Positions 54,377-62,369 of a DNA stretch of 64,000 bases are shown here, piece after piece. Position numbers and translations under genes: made by a program. The notes under the pieces are model-generated. The model searched no databases, had not been told where the DNA came from, and saw nothing but the letters and a program-made list of their open reading frames with translations. Within the stretch, counting starts at the first letter, position 1; every line of letters begins with the position of its first letter. Origin of the DNA: Pedobacter cryoconitis (lineage in GTDB: Bacteria; Bacteroidota; Bacteroidia; Sphingobacteriales; Sphingobacteriaceae); the NCBI RefSeq assembly GCF_014200605.1, contig NZ_JACHCE010000002.1, positions 239,300-303,299 of the forward strand. The letters are read 5' to 3'.

Positions 54377-54404
54377 GAGTTTCTGAATTATTGTGACTTC
54401 CAGA

Positions 54405-55103
54405 TTATTGAGTAACCCTCATTTCTGCCAGATACTGGTCCTGTCCATCATCAAAGAGTAAATGACATTCCCATCCACATTCTTTAGCAATTATTTTCAG
54501 CAGCTGAGGATCAAGATAAAGCCAGTTGAACCATTCTCCTTTTTGGTCTTTATATTCGTACTGATAGGCTATTTCCCCATGATATTTATCAGCAGGTTTC
54601 TCTATATCTTCATACAGGTAAGAGATATCGGAGGTGTCAAATAATAATTGTCCGTCTTCGTTTAATAATGATTTTGCATGGTTGAGGAAGATTTTGAAAC
54701 CAGCAATGGTGCCTGTGAGTCCAATTCCATTCATCAGGAATAATAAAGTGTCAAATTTTTCGCCCTGATAAGTGAAAACATCTCCTTCTACGGCATTTTT
54801 CACTCCTCTTGTCTTCATGATTTCGACCGCTATAGGAGAAATATCAAGAGCAATGACATCAAAACCGCGCTCCTGCAGGATCAGTGCATGGCTGCCTGCA
54901 CCTCCGCCTACGTCCAGGACTCTGCCTTCACAAAGATCCATCGCTTCCAGTTCTATGTCAGGCATTTCTTCTTCTGTACGAAAAAAGATGTCAACAGGCA
55001 TCTCCTCCGGTTCATCATAAGAATTATGCAGCACTAGCGTTGCTGCGGTACCATTTGTAAACTGATCCTGTAAAGCACTCCCGAAAACGTCCATTGGCGG
55101 CAA
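54405..55103 (-). CDS. Class I SAM-dependent methyltransferase
   Basis: A 232-residue Rossmann-fold methyltransferase. Motif I is VLDVGGGAGSHALIL, motif II is FDVIALDISPIAV, with VEGDVFTY and FDTLLFLMNGIGL as motifs III and IV. The substrate is unknown. It starts at MPPMDVFGSALQDQF; a start at M4 (55094) is also possible. It lies 10 bases after the MscS-type gene on the same strand and so probably belongs to the metallohydrolase-channel-methyltransferase operon. Confidence 0.87.
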   Translation of the reverse strand: MPPMDVFGSALQDQFTNGTAATLVLHNSYDEPEEMPVDIFFRTEEEMPDIELEAMDLCEGRVLDVGGGAGSHALILQERGFDVIALDISPIAVEIMKTRGVKNAVEGDVFTYQGEKFDTLLFLMNGIGLTGTIAGFKIFLNHAKSLLNEDGQLLFDTSDISYLYEDIEKPADKYHGEIAYQYEYKDQKGEWFNWLYLDPQLLKIIAKECGWECHLLFDDGQDQYLAEMRVTQ

Positions 55104-55113
55104 AGATATTAAA

Positions 55114-56217
55114 TTATTTTTTCTGAAGTATAGGTTCTCCTTCTCCCTGATCCGGTCCTGGTTTGTATTCCAATCTTGTTTTAGGCAGGCTGTCCGGATA
55201 ATTCTCTCTGATAAACTTAATCATCTCTTCACGGACATAACAGCGAAGATCAAATGCCTGAGAAGAGTTGCGGGCACTCATTAAAAAACGGACTTCTACG
55301 GTAGTTGCTTTATTGTCCGTAAGCTGTACAACATTTACTCTTTTATCCCAGAGCGGATGATCAGTAAGCAATCTTGTCAATTCATCTCTTAGCGGTGGAA
55401 TAGGGATCGTATAATCCAGGTATAAGAAAACCGTACCTAATAACTGGGCAGAAACCCTGGTCCAGTTCTGAAAGGGCTTTTCAATAAAATAAGTAATCGG
55501 TAAGATCAGTCTTCGCTGGTCCCAGATATTAATCACCACATAGGTTAATGTAATTTCTTCGACCCGGCCCCATTCACCTTCCACAATTAAAACATCATCA
55601 ATCCGGATAGGTTGGGTAAAAGCAATCTGAAAACCTGCAAGTAAGTTCCCCAGTGACTTTTGAGCCGCAAAACCAATGATAATACCGCCAATACCTACCC
55701 CTGTAAGCAGGCCGGTACCAATTTTGCGCATGCTTTCAAAGCTTAACAAGATAATAGCAACGGTGACCACGATAATCAGTGAGACTATAAACTTTCGGAT
55801 AAACTGCAATTGTGTCCTGATCTTCCTTTCTTTAAGGTTATCCTCTTTGTTCAGATCATACTTATGATAAAAATAATCTTCCAGTACCTTAATGATCCGG
55901 ATAAGTATTAAAGCAAAGGTGATAGTCAGACCTATTTCTATAATTCTATTCAGTTGGGCCAGTACGGCATTTTCCATAACCATGAATCCCATGGATATGT
56001 TAAGCAGTAATAATGGAATAAAGACTGCAATCGGACCATGCAGATGTTTAATAATAGATTGAATCTCAAAAGTGGCCCAGAATCTGGCGAAGAATTTAAA
56101 AATCTGACGAATGATTGCAGTCAGTATAAAACCTAGTATACAACTGCATAAGGCAATAATTATGTTCTGAAGGAACTGTGGAACCTTGTCACTAAAAAAA
56201 TCATTTATGTACTCCAT
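55114..56217 (-). CDS. MscS-family mechanosensitive channel
   Basis: A 367-residue inner-membrane protein. Hydrophobic segments at about 15-40, 62-85, 90-112 and 135-165 precede the pore-lining TM3 GTGLLTGVGIGGIIIGFAAQ, followed by the beta domain (FTQPIRIDDVLIVEGEWGRVEEITLTYVVI pattern) and an alpha-beta C-terminus. It probably releases small solutes during hypo-osmotic shock. The ATG overlaps the metallohydrolase gene by 13 bases, so expression is coupled. Confidence 0.88.
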   Translation of the reverse strand: MEYINDFFSDKVPQFLQNIIIALCSCILGFILTAIIRQIFKFFARFWATFEIQSIIKHLHGPIAVFIPLLLLNISMGFMVMENAVLAQLNRIIEIGLTITFALILIRIIKVLEDYFYHKYDLNKEDNLKERKIRTQLQFIRKFIVSLIIVVTVAIILLSFESMRKIGTGLLTGVGIGGIIIGFAAQKSLGNLLAGFQIAFTQPIRIDDVLIVEGEWGRVEEITLTYVVINIWDQRRLILPITYFIEKPFQNWTRVSAQLLGTVFLYLDYTIPIPPLRDELTRLLTDHPLWDKRVNVVQLTDNKATTVEVRFLMSARNSSQAFDLRCYVREEMIKFIRENYPDSLPKTRLEYKPGPDQGEGEPILQKK

Positions 56218-57626
56218 ATTGGTTTAGTCTCACATTCAATTACCTGATGATATTCCGGAATAGCTACATGCTTAAATCCATGATCGTTCAGTCGTTTTGC
56301 AAAATGCTGCTGTACCTGGTATTCTCCGTGTACCAGGAAAAGTTGTTTCACCAATGACGGGTTCTGAGAAGAAAGAAACTGTAGTAAATCTTCGTAGTCT
56401 CCATGCGCACTCATAGACTGAATAGAAAGTATCTCGGCGATCACCTGAACGTTTTGTCTAAACAGATATACAGTTTTATCACCAGCAAGCAATCTGCCAG
56501 CCAATGAACCAGGAGAAGCATAACCAACCATTAAGATGGTATTCTTACTATTGCCGATTGTATTATTGATATGGTGCCTTACCCTTCCTCCTTCGGCCAT
56601 GCCGGATGAAGAAATAATCACACATGGTCTGTGATCGTTATTTAATGCTTTGGATTCTTCGACACTCTCAATAAATTTCAAGCCTTTAAAGCTAAAAGGA
56701 TCATCATCTATTTTAAGCACTTCTTTAACCCCGTTATTATAAACTTCAGGATGGTTTTTTAAAACCTGTGTAGCCTGGGCAGATAAAGGGCTGTCTACAT
56801 AAAAAGGGACATCCGGTAATTTGTGTTTAAGCTCAAGGCTGTTTAAAGCATATAATAATTCCTGGGTTCTGCCTACGCTAAACGCAGGGATCACCACTTT
56901 ACCTTTTTTATCTATACAGGTATGCTGTATAATTTTAAGCAACATGCTTTCGATTGGTTCAAGGTCTTTATGCAGGGAATCTCCATAGGTAGATTCCATA
57001 ATAATATAATCTGCCTGTGAAAATGTCTGTGGACTCTTCAGTAAAAGATCGCCATATCTGCCTACATCTCCGCTAAAAGTAACCCGGGTAGATTCGTTGT
57101 CTTCTTTGATCGTCAGGTGTACGGCTGCACTGCCAACAATATGACCTGCATCTGTAAAAGATACGCTTACTTCGGGGCAGATCTGAAACTCCTTACCGTA
57201 ATCAACAATTTTGAACTGGCTTAATGCTGTAATGACATCATCCTCAGTATACAAAGGCTCTTCAGGTTCTTCACCATGCGGTCTCTTTTTATTTGCATAT
57301 TCAGCATCCTGAGTCTGGATTTTTGCAGAGTCCATTAAAAGGATTCTGGCCAGATCCATTGTTGCAGGTGTACAAAATATGTTTCCCGTGAAACCTTCTG
57401 CTACTAAACGCGGCAGTAACCCGCAATGATCAATATGCGCATGGGATAAGATCATATATGTCACCTTTGACGGATCAAATCCAAAATAACTATTCAGCTT
57501 TTCTGTCGCCTCACCCATGCCCTGAAACATGCCGCAGTCCAGTAGTATTTGAGTATTGTTTTTTAAAGTAATCAGGTGTTTACTACCAGTAACGGCACGT
57601 GCTGCACCATGGAAAGCGATTTTCAT
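56205..57626 (-). CDS. Beta-CASP metallo-beta-lactamase-fold hydrolase (RNA/nucleic acid processing)
   Basis: A 473-residue enzyme of the MBL-fold RNase/YSH1-like group. The zinc motif is H62-A-H64-I-D66-H67 (SHAHIDHCG), with DAGHIVGSA and YGDSLHKD-type ligands following. The beta-CASP insert (about 200-320) includes RTQELLYALNSLE. The C-terminal motifs SSSGMAEGGRVRHHI and QSMSAHGDY are typical of archaeal/bacterial beta-CASP proteins. It probably cuts RNA, although the substrate is unproven. It is the first gene of a probable three-gene operon with MscS and a methyltransferase. Confidence 0.88.
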   Translation of the reverse strand: MKIAFHGAARAVTGSKHLITLKNNTQILLDCGMFQGMGEATEKLNSYFGFDPSKVTYMILSHAHIDHCGLLPRLVAEGFTGNIFCTPATMDLARILLMDSAKIQTQDAEYANKKRPHGEEPEEPLYTEDDVITALSQFKIVDYGKEFQICPEVSVSFTDAGHIVGSAAVHLTIKEDNESTRVTFSGDVGRYGDLLLKSPQTFSQADYIIMESTYGDSLHKDLEPIESMLLKIIQHTCIDKKGKVVIPAFSVGRTQELLYALNSLELKHKLPDVPFYVDSPLSAQATQVLKNHPEVYNNGVKEVLKIDDDPFSFKGLKFIESVEESKALNNDHRPCVIISSSGMAEGGRVRHHINNTIGNSKNTILMVGYASPGSLAGRLLAGDKTVYLFRQNVQVIAEILSIQSMSAHGDYEDLLQFLSSQNPSLVKQLFLVHGEYQVQQHFAKRLNDHGFKHVAIPEYHQVIECETKPIWST

Positions 57627-57695
57627 CAGAATAAGATATAATAGTTAAATGATGACACCGGATTTACCGGTGCCATTTATAGAATCAGAAGCGTA

Positions 57696-57902
57696 TTAAG
57701 CTCTTACTTTTGCAATTTTGTCTTTTACAGTATCAGTAACATCTGATATTTTGTCTTTAGAAGCGTCCAGTAAATCACAGAACCAGTCTGTCACTTTATC
57801 TTTTAAGTCATCATTTTTGTCTGAAGATAAGATTAAAGCTACTGCAGCACCAAGGGCAGCTCCTGCCAATATACCTGCAACTATTTTCGTTTCTTTTGTC
57901 AT
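57696..57902 (-). CDS. YtxH-like small membrane-anchored protein
   Basis: A 68-residue protein. A single glycine/alanine-rich hydrophobic segment (IVAGILAGAALGAAVALIL) is followed by a charged helix with repeated DK motifs (KDKVTDWFCDLLDASKDKI then VTDTVKDKIAKV). This is the layout of YtxH-domain general-stress proteins, anchored in the membrane with a cytoplasmic coiled tail. The start at 57902 (MTKETK) is used over an in-frame site ten codons upstream. It appears to be a single gene. Confidence 0.78.
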   Translation of the reverse strand: MTKETKIVAGILAGAALGAAVALILSSDKNDDLKDKVTDWFCDLLDASKDKISDVTDTVKDKIAKVRA

Positions 57903-58002
57903 AATAATTATCTTTTTATAATAGTCTAACAATATGCGAATAAAAAGGTTCTTAAAAACTGTTAATTTTATATAAAAACGTGGTTTTTTGAAAAAACGAT
58001 AT

Positions 58003-58362
58003 ATGCTTAGAACTTTATCCTACCTGAATCTGATTTTTGCCGTTCTTTATTTTTTAGCCTACCTGCTGAATGGCAATCACTGGGTAGTTTTAGGACTGCT
58101 GATTACTGTGGTGTTTAACTGGATGATCTTACGGGGTATGGAAACCGAACAACTAAAATGGTCGTTTTTTCAATGGCTGACAGGAATTATAACAGTATTA
58201 TTTGCTTCCTGGCTGGGATACAGTACAATTTTATTATTGATGAATACAATTGAATATCATTATTATCCTGCAGAAACTGTCGTGTTAATTATTTCGGGGT
58301 TACTATTCTCTTTTACTATCTTTTTGCAGCTTCTGATCAGCCTGTATAAAAAAAATAGATAA
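58003..58362 (+). CDS. Small four-helix membrane protein of unknown function
   Basis: A 119-residue protein (from ATG 58003; an in-frame TTG at 57988 would add five residues). Four hydrophobic segments are visible: YLNLIFAVLYFLAYLL, WVVLGLLITVVFNWMIL, WLTGIITVLFASWLGYSTIL and VVLIISGLLFSFTIFLQLLI. The ends are short and charged (SLYKKNR). No conserved motif is recognised. It lies 102 bases upstream of rplM and contains no part of its promoter. Confidence 0.6.
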   Translation: MLRTLSYLNLIFAVLYFLAYLLNGNHWVVLGLLITVVFNWMILRGMETEQLKWSFFQWLTGIITVLFASWLGYSTILLLMNTIEYHYYPAETVVLIISGLLFSFTIFLQLLISLYKKNR

Positions 58363-58377
58363 AAATTTGAGTAACTA

Positions 58378-58408
58378 TTTGAAAATTACACATATTAATC
58401 TATCTTTG
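58378..58408 (+). promoter_or_regulatory. Consensus Bacteroidota promoter of the rplM-rpsI-rpsB-tsf operon
   Basis: TTTG (58378-58381), exactly 19 bases, then TATCTTTG (58401-58408). Both boxes match the sigma-ABfr consensus TTTG / TAnnTTTG perfectly. Transcription should start near 58412-58415, giving a leader of roughly 50 bases before the GTG of rplM. Confidence 0.85.
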
Positions 58409-58411
58409 CAG

Positions 58412-58428
58412 TCCCTAAATTCTAGGGA
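58412..58428 (+). ncRNA. Candidate ribosomal-protein leader hairpin at the 5' end of the rplM mRNA
   Basis: TCCCTA (58412-58417) pairs with TAGGGA (58423-58428) around the loop AATTC. The predicted transcription start falls at this hairpin, so the mRNA would begin with a stem-loop. Such 5' hairpins in ribosomal operons often bind the encoded protein (autoregulation) or protect the mRNA from decay. This is inference only. Confidence 0.45.
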
Positions 58429-58464
58429 GAAAAAATAATTGTTTAACAAATTAAATACAAGCAA

Positions 58465-58908
58465 GTGAATACGTTAAGTTACAAAACTGTCTCTGCCAAT
58501 GCTAAAACTGTTAACAAACAGTGGGTTGTTGTTGATGCACAAGGCGAGATTTTGGGGCGCTTGTCATCGAAGATCGCAATGATCATCCGTGGTAAAAACA
58601 AGCCTGAGTACACCCCACACGTAGACTGCGGCGATAATGTGATCGTTATCAATGCGGACAAGATTAAGTTGACCGGAAACAAAATGAACGACAAACAGTA
58701 CGTTTCATACACTGGATATCCAGGTGGTCAGCGTTTCATCTCTCCAAAAGAGTTATTGGCGAAACATCCTACACGTGTAGTAGAAAAAGCAGTTCGTGGT
58801 ATGTTACCTAAAACTAAATTAGGTGCTAAATTATACACAAACCTTTTTGTTTATGCAGGTACTGAGCATCCTCATGCAGCACAATCACCAAAAACCATTA
58901 CACTTTAA
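58465..58908 (+). CDS. rplM: 50S ribosomal protein L13 (uL13), GTG start
   Basis: A 147-residue large-subunit protein that binds 23S rRNA early in assembly. Landmarks are WVVVDAQGEILGRLSS, IAMIIRGKNKPEYTPH, YSGYPGG-like YTGYPGGQR and AVRGMLPKTKLG, with the typical FVYAGTEHPHAAQSP ending. The first codon is GTG (58465); no nearby ATG gives a normal N-terminus. It is the first gene of the operon with rpsI (gap 16), rpsB and tsf. Confidence 0.96.
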   Translation: MNTLSYKTVSANAKTVNKQWVVVDAQGEILGRLSSKIAMIIRGKNKPEYTPHVDCGDNVIVINADKIKLTGNKMNDKQYVSYTGYPGGQRFISPKELLAKHPTRVVEKAVRGMLPKTKLGAKLYTNLFVYAGTEHPHAAQSPKTITL

Positions 58909-58924
58909 TTAAAGGAAGAAAGAA

Positions 58925-59311
58925 ATGTCAGTTACTAACACTTCAGGAAGAAGAAAAACTGCTGTTGCGCGAATCTACATGAAAGAGGGCAACGGTACAA
59001 TTACTGTAAACAGTAAAGATCACAAAGTATATTTCCCTACATTACCTTTACAATATATTGTAAACCAAAGTTTTGAAGTTTCAGAACTTATCGGTCAATA
59101 CGATGTACAGGTTAACGTAGCAGGAGGTGGTATTAAAGGCCAGGCAGAAGCTGTTCGTTTAGCTATCGCTAAAGCTATTGTTGAAATAGATGCTGAGAAA
59201 AAACCGGCATTACGTGCTAAAGGGTTAATGACCCGTGATATGCGTATGGTTGAACGTAAGAAACCAGGACGCAAGAAAGCTCGTAAAAAGTTCCAATTCA
59301 GTAAACGTTAA
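58925..59311 (+). CDS. rpsI: 30S ribosomal protein S9 (uS9)
   Basis: A 128-residue small-subunit protein whose basic C-terminal tail reaches the P-site tRNA. The start SVTNTSGRRKTAVARIYM, the GGGIKGQAEAVRLAIAKA helix and the ending KKFQFSKR match the family at normal length. Upstream AAGGA (58912-58916) is spaced 8 bases from the ATG, a modest Shine-Dalgarno sequence that is unusual for this lineage. It follows rplM as in nearly all bacteria. Confidence 0.97.
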   Translation: MSVTNTSGRRKTAVARIYMKEGNGTITVNSKDHKVYFPTLPLQYIVNQSFEVSELIGQYDVQVNVAGGGIKGQAEAVRLAIAKAIVEIDAEKKPALRAKGLMTRDMRMVERKKPGRKKARKKFQFSKR

Positions 59312-59315
59312 TCTC

Positions 59316-59323
59316 AAGGAGGA
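59316..59323 (+). promoter_or_regulatory. Strong Shine-Dalgarno sequence of rpsB
   Basis: AAGGAGGA lies 8 bases before the ATG at 59332 and is complementary to the 16S anti-Shine-Dalgarno CCTCC. Most genes in this window lack such a sequence, as is normal in Bacteroidota, so its presence here is notable. Confidence 0.85.
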
Positions 59324-59331
59324 CAAAGACA

Positions 59332-60156
59332 ATGGCAAGAACAACATATCAAGACTTATTGGATGCAGGTGTACACTTTGGTCACCTTACCCGCAAATGG
59401 AATCCAAAAATGGCACCATATATTTTTATGGAACGCAATGGGATTCACATTATAGATTTAAACAAAACTTTAACTAAAACTGAAGAAGCTGCTTCAGCGA
59501 TCAAACAGATCGTAAAATCAGGTCGTAAGATCTTATTCGTAGCGACTAAGAAACAAGCTAAAGAAATCGTTGCTGATCAAGCAAAAAAAGTAAACATGCC
59601 TTTCGTAACTGAGCGTTGGTTAGGTGGTATGTTAACTAACTTTCAAACTGTACGTAAGTCAATCAAAAAGATGTCTAACATCGATAAAATGACTAAAGAC
59701 GGTACTTACTCTATTCTTTCTAAGAAAGAGCGTTTGATGATCCAGCGTGAGCGTATTAAATTAGAAAGCTTATTAGGTGGTATCGCGGATTTAAACCGTT
59801 TACCAGCTGCTATCTTTTTAATTGACGTTAAAAAAGAGCATATCGCTGTTAGCGAAGCGTTGAAATTAAACATTCCAACTTTTGCAATGGTTGATACTAA
59901 CTCTGATCCTTCTAACATCGATTTCCCTATTCCAGCGAATGATGATGCAACTAAATCTATCTCTTTAATTACTGATGTAATCATCAAAGCAATTGAAGAA
60001 GGTTTAGACGAGCGTAAACGTGAAAAAGATGATGAAGCTGAAAAAGAAGCTGTAGCTGCTAAAACTGCTGCTGATGCTCCTGAAACTGCTGCACCTGGCG
60101 CTAGAAGAGCAAGAAAAGAAAATGCTGAGACCGAAGAAGGTACAAGCGAAGCATAA
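59332..60156 (+). CDS. rpsB: 30S ribosomal protein S2 (uS2) with acidic C-terminal extension
   Basis: A 274-residue small-subunit protein. The core (about 1-225) has TYQDLLDAGVHFGHLTRKWNP, TERWLGGMLTNFQT and PAAIFLIDVKKEHIAV, all diagnostic. The last 50 residues are an alanine/glutamate-rich, probably disordered tail (KREKDDEAEKEAVAAK) beyond the usual end of bacterial S2. The gene has a strong Shine-Dalgarno. It is separated from tsf by a 103-base gap that holds an extended palindrome. Confidence 0.96.
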   Translation: MARTTYQDLLDAGVHFGHLTRKWNPKMAPYIFMERNGIHIIDLNKTLTKTEEAASAIKQIVKSGRKILFVATKKQAKEIVADQAKKVNMPFVTERWLGGMLTNFQTVRKSIKKMSNIDKMTKDGTYSILSKKERLMIQRERIKLESLLGGIADLNRLPAAIFLIDVKKEHIAVSEALKLNIPTFAMVDTNSDPSNIDFPIPANDDATKSISLITDVIIKAIEEGLDERKREKDDEAEKEAVAAKTAADAPETAAPGARRARKENAETEEGTSEA

Positions 60157-60169
60157 ATAATATATTTTT

Positions 60170-60222
60170 GGGTTGTATGTTGTGCGTTGCGGGTTTTCCT
60201 TACAACATACAATGTACAACCC
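60170..60222. repeat. Extended palindrome between rpsB and tsf
   Basis: Bases 60170-60189 pair with 60203-60222: 19 of 20 positions pair if G-U pairs are allowed, with an A/C mismatch near the loop. The outer arms GGGTTGTA/TACAACCC are perfect. The unit is GTTGTATGTTG-like and looks like the intergenic palindromes scattered through Sphingobacteriaceae and related genomes (from memory). A loose T-rich stretch follows, so partial termination or RNA processing between rpsB and tsf is possible. Confidence 0.65.
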
Positions 60223-60259
60223 ATAATTTTTTAGATAAAAACTTAAAAAAGAAAATAAA

Positions 60260-61096
60260 ATGTCAGTACAAATTTCTGCAGCAGATGTAAACAAATTACG
60301 CCAACAAACCGGTGCCGGTATGATGGATTGCAAAAAAGCATTAATAGAGGCCAATGGCGATTTCGAAGCTGCGGTTGATTACTTACGTAAAAAAGGAGCT
60401 AAAGTTGCAGCAAGTCGTCAGGATCGTGATTCTAACGAAGGTGTTGTAATCGCAAAAGCTACAGCTGACGGAAAACGTGGTGTTGTAGTTGAATTAAACT
60501 GCGAAACAGATTTCGTAGCTAAAAATGCTGATTTCATCGCTTTAGCAAATAAATTCACTGATTTAGCGGTTGAGAAAAACCCAGCTACATTAGAAGAATT
60601 ATTAGCTCTTGAAGTTGATGGTCAGAAAGTTTCTGATATCATCGTTGAAAATACTGGTAAAATCGGAGAGAAAATTGGTATCTCTAAATTTGAAACAGTA
60701 TCAGGCGAAAAAGTTATTCCTTACATCCACAGTAACTACCGTTTAGGTGTTTTGGTTGCTTTAAATCAAGCTGTTGCTGGTGCTGACGAAGCTGGAAAAG
60801 ATGTAGCTATGCAAATTGCTGCAATGAACCCGGTTGCTTTAGATAAAGCAGATGTAGACACACACACTATCGAACGTGAAATGGAAATTGCTAAAGAGCA
60901 AATCCGTGCAGAAGGTAAACCAGAAGAAATGGTTGAGAAAATTGCTGCTGGTAAACTGAACAAGTTTTACAAAGACAGTACTTTATTAAACCAGGAATTT
61001 GTTAAGGATTCTTCTAAAGATGTTCGTAAATTTTTAAATGACACAGCTAAAGATTTAACTGTTACAGCATTTAAACGTGTACAATTAGGATCATAG
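60260..61096 (+). CDS. tsf: Elongation factor Ts
   Basis: A 278-residue guanine nucleotide exchange factor that recycles EF-Tu-GDP. Landmarks are the UBA-like N-terminus (DVNKLRQQTGAGMMDCKKAL), the Tu-contact CETDFVAKN, and IHSNYRLGVLVAL. The length is typical. No Shine-Dalgarno is present, in contrast to rpsB. It closes the ribosomal operon before the terminator at 61120-61147. Confidence 0.96.
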   Translation: MSVQISAADVNKLRQQTGAGMMDCKKALIEANGDFEAAVDYLRKKGAKVAASRQDRDSNEGVVIAKATADGKRGVVVELNCETDFVAKNADFIALANKFTDLAVEKNPATLEELLALEVDGQKVSDIIVENTGKIGEKIGISKFETVSGEKVIPYIHSNYRLGVLVALNQAVAGADEAGKDVAMQIAAMNPVALDKADVDTHTIEREMEIAKEQIRAEGKPEEMVEKIAAGKLNKFYKDSTLLNQEFVKDSSKDVRKFLNDTAKDLTVTAFKRVQLGS

Positions 61097-61119
61097 TTCC
61101 TTCAATGATAAATTAAAAG

Positions 61120-61147
61120 GTCCCTTATTTTAAGGGACTTTTTTTTT
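61120..61147 (+). terminator. Terminator of the rplM-rpsI-rpsB-tsf operon
   Basis: GTCCCTTA (61120-61127) pairs with TAAGGGAC (61131-61138) around TTT, followed by a run of nine T. It lies 24 bases after the tsf stop. Confidence 0.9.
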
Positions 61148-61215
61148 GCCCTTATTTTTTACCCATCTTTATTGATTTATAGGGAATATAAGATCTTAAT
61201 TACTAAAATCAGGTT

Positions 61216-62325
61216 ATGATAGCAATCAGGAATTCGAAATTTTTTAAAGATGGTCAGCCGGTTACTGACGCTGTTGTTTTAATTGCAGATGGCTTAATCA
61301 AAGAAATTACCACAGGTGATATTCCATCCGGTTATGAAGTTATAGATGCACAGGGAAATTACCTGTCTCCTGGATTTATTGATCTGCAGATATATGGCAG
61401 TGGTGGTAATTTATTTTCTGCCTATCCTGCTGCAGAAACATTAGAACAGATGGATAATGATCTTATTGGTAAAGGAACAACTGGTTTTCTGGCTTGTGTG
61501 GCTACAAATTCGCTTGAAATATTTAAGGCGGCAATTGAAGCAGCTAAGGCCTATAAACCACATGCACGTGCTTTTTTAGGTCTTCATTTAGAAGGTCCCT
61601 ATTTAAATCCTAAAAGACTGGGCGCCCATCCGCCCGAATATGTTCATAAAGCTACACTTGAAGAGGTAAAAGAATTAATCGGTAATGCTGATGGTGTTGT
61701 GAAGATGATGACCATCGCACATGAATTACAGGATGATGAAGTGATCAATTATTTACTGGATCAGGGAATCGTACTTTCTCTGGGGCATAGCGATGCTGAT
61801 TTTGAACAGGCAAATCATGCTTTTAGCAGTGGTTTTACCACAACAACACATTTGTATAATGCAATGCCCTCTATTCATCACAGAAGCCCTAATTTACCGG
61901 CAGCAGTTTTTAATCATCCTACTGCTATGGCAAGTATAATTGCCGATGGTGCTCATGTTGATCTGGAAATTGTCAAAATGACTTACAAACTCATGCCTGA
62001 TAGATTATTCCTGATTACAGATGCAGTTACGGCCTGTACTATTGGCCCATACAAACATCAGTTGGAAGGTACAAGATATGTAACACCGGAAGGAACAATT
62101 TCCGGCTCCAATATTACCCTGCTGGATGCTGTGCGTAATTGCGTTAACTCTTGTAATATACCTCTTTCAGCAGCCCTGAATATGGCTTCGGCTCATCCGG
62201 CAGTAGTTTTAAAAATAGAGCATCAGCGCGGACAAATAGCAGTAGGAAAAGCGGCAGATTTATTATTAATAACGGATCAGCTGACCCTGCAAAACGTTTT
62301 TGTGTCGGGTTTAAGAAACGTTTAA
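61216..62325 (+). CDS. nagA: N-acetylglucosamine-6-phosphate deacetylase
   Basis: A 369-residue amidohydrolase that makes glucosamine-6-phosphate, feeding amino sugars from chitin or murein into glycolysis or murein synthesis. Metal-site and catalytic residues are in LSPGFIDLQIYGSGGN (Gln in place of the first His, as in E. coli NagA), HLEGPYLNPKRLGAHP, LSLGHSDADFE, TTTHLYNAM and LITDAVTA. The final domain ends KAADLLLITDQLTLQNVFVSG. It is placed between tsf and pyrH, presumably with its own promoter after the operon terminator. Confidence 0.92.
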   Translation: MIAIRNSKFFKDGQPVTDAVVLIADGLIKEITTGDIPSGYEVIDAQGNYLSPGFIDLQIYGSGGNLFSAYPAAETLEQMDNDLIGKGTTGFLACVATNSLEIFKAAIEAAKAYKPHARAFLGLHLEGPYLNPKRLGAHPPEYVHKATLEEVKELIGNADGVVKMMTIAHELQDDEVINYLLDQGIVLSLGHSDADFEQANHAFSSGFTTTTHLYNAMPSIHHRSPNLPAAVFNHPTAMASIIADGAHVDLEIVKMTYKLMPDRLFLITDAVTACTIGPYKHQLEGTRYVTPEGTISGSNITLLDAVRNCVNSCNIPLSAALNMASAHPAVVLKIEHQRGQIAVGKAADLLLITDQLTLQNVFVSGLRNV

Positions 62326-62369
62326 ACATTTCAGTCTAATAATTAAAACAAATAGTTATTTTTGGAGTC

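Noticed and set aside
57656..57672. CACCGG/CCGGTG hairpin as terminator for the YtxH-like gene
   Set aside because: Only six pairs and no T-run follow on the minus strand; too weak to call.
59235..59477. Open frame overlapping the rpsI-rpsB junction
   Set aside because: It lies in another frame of two certain ribosomal genes and has no independent support.
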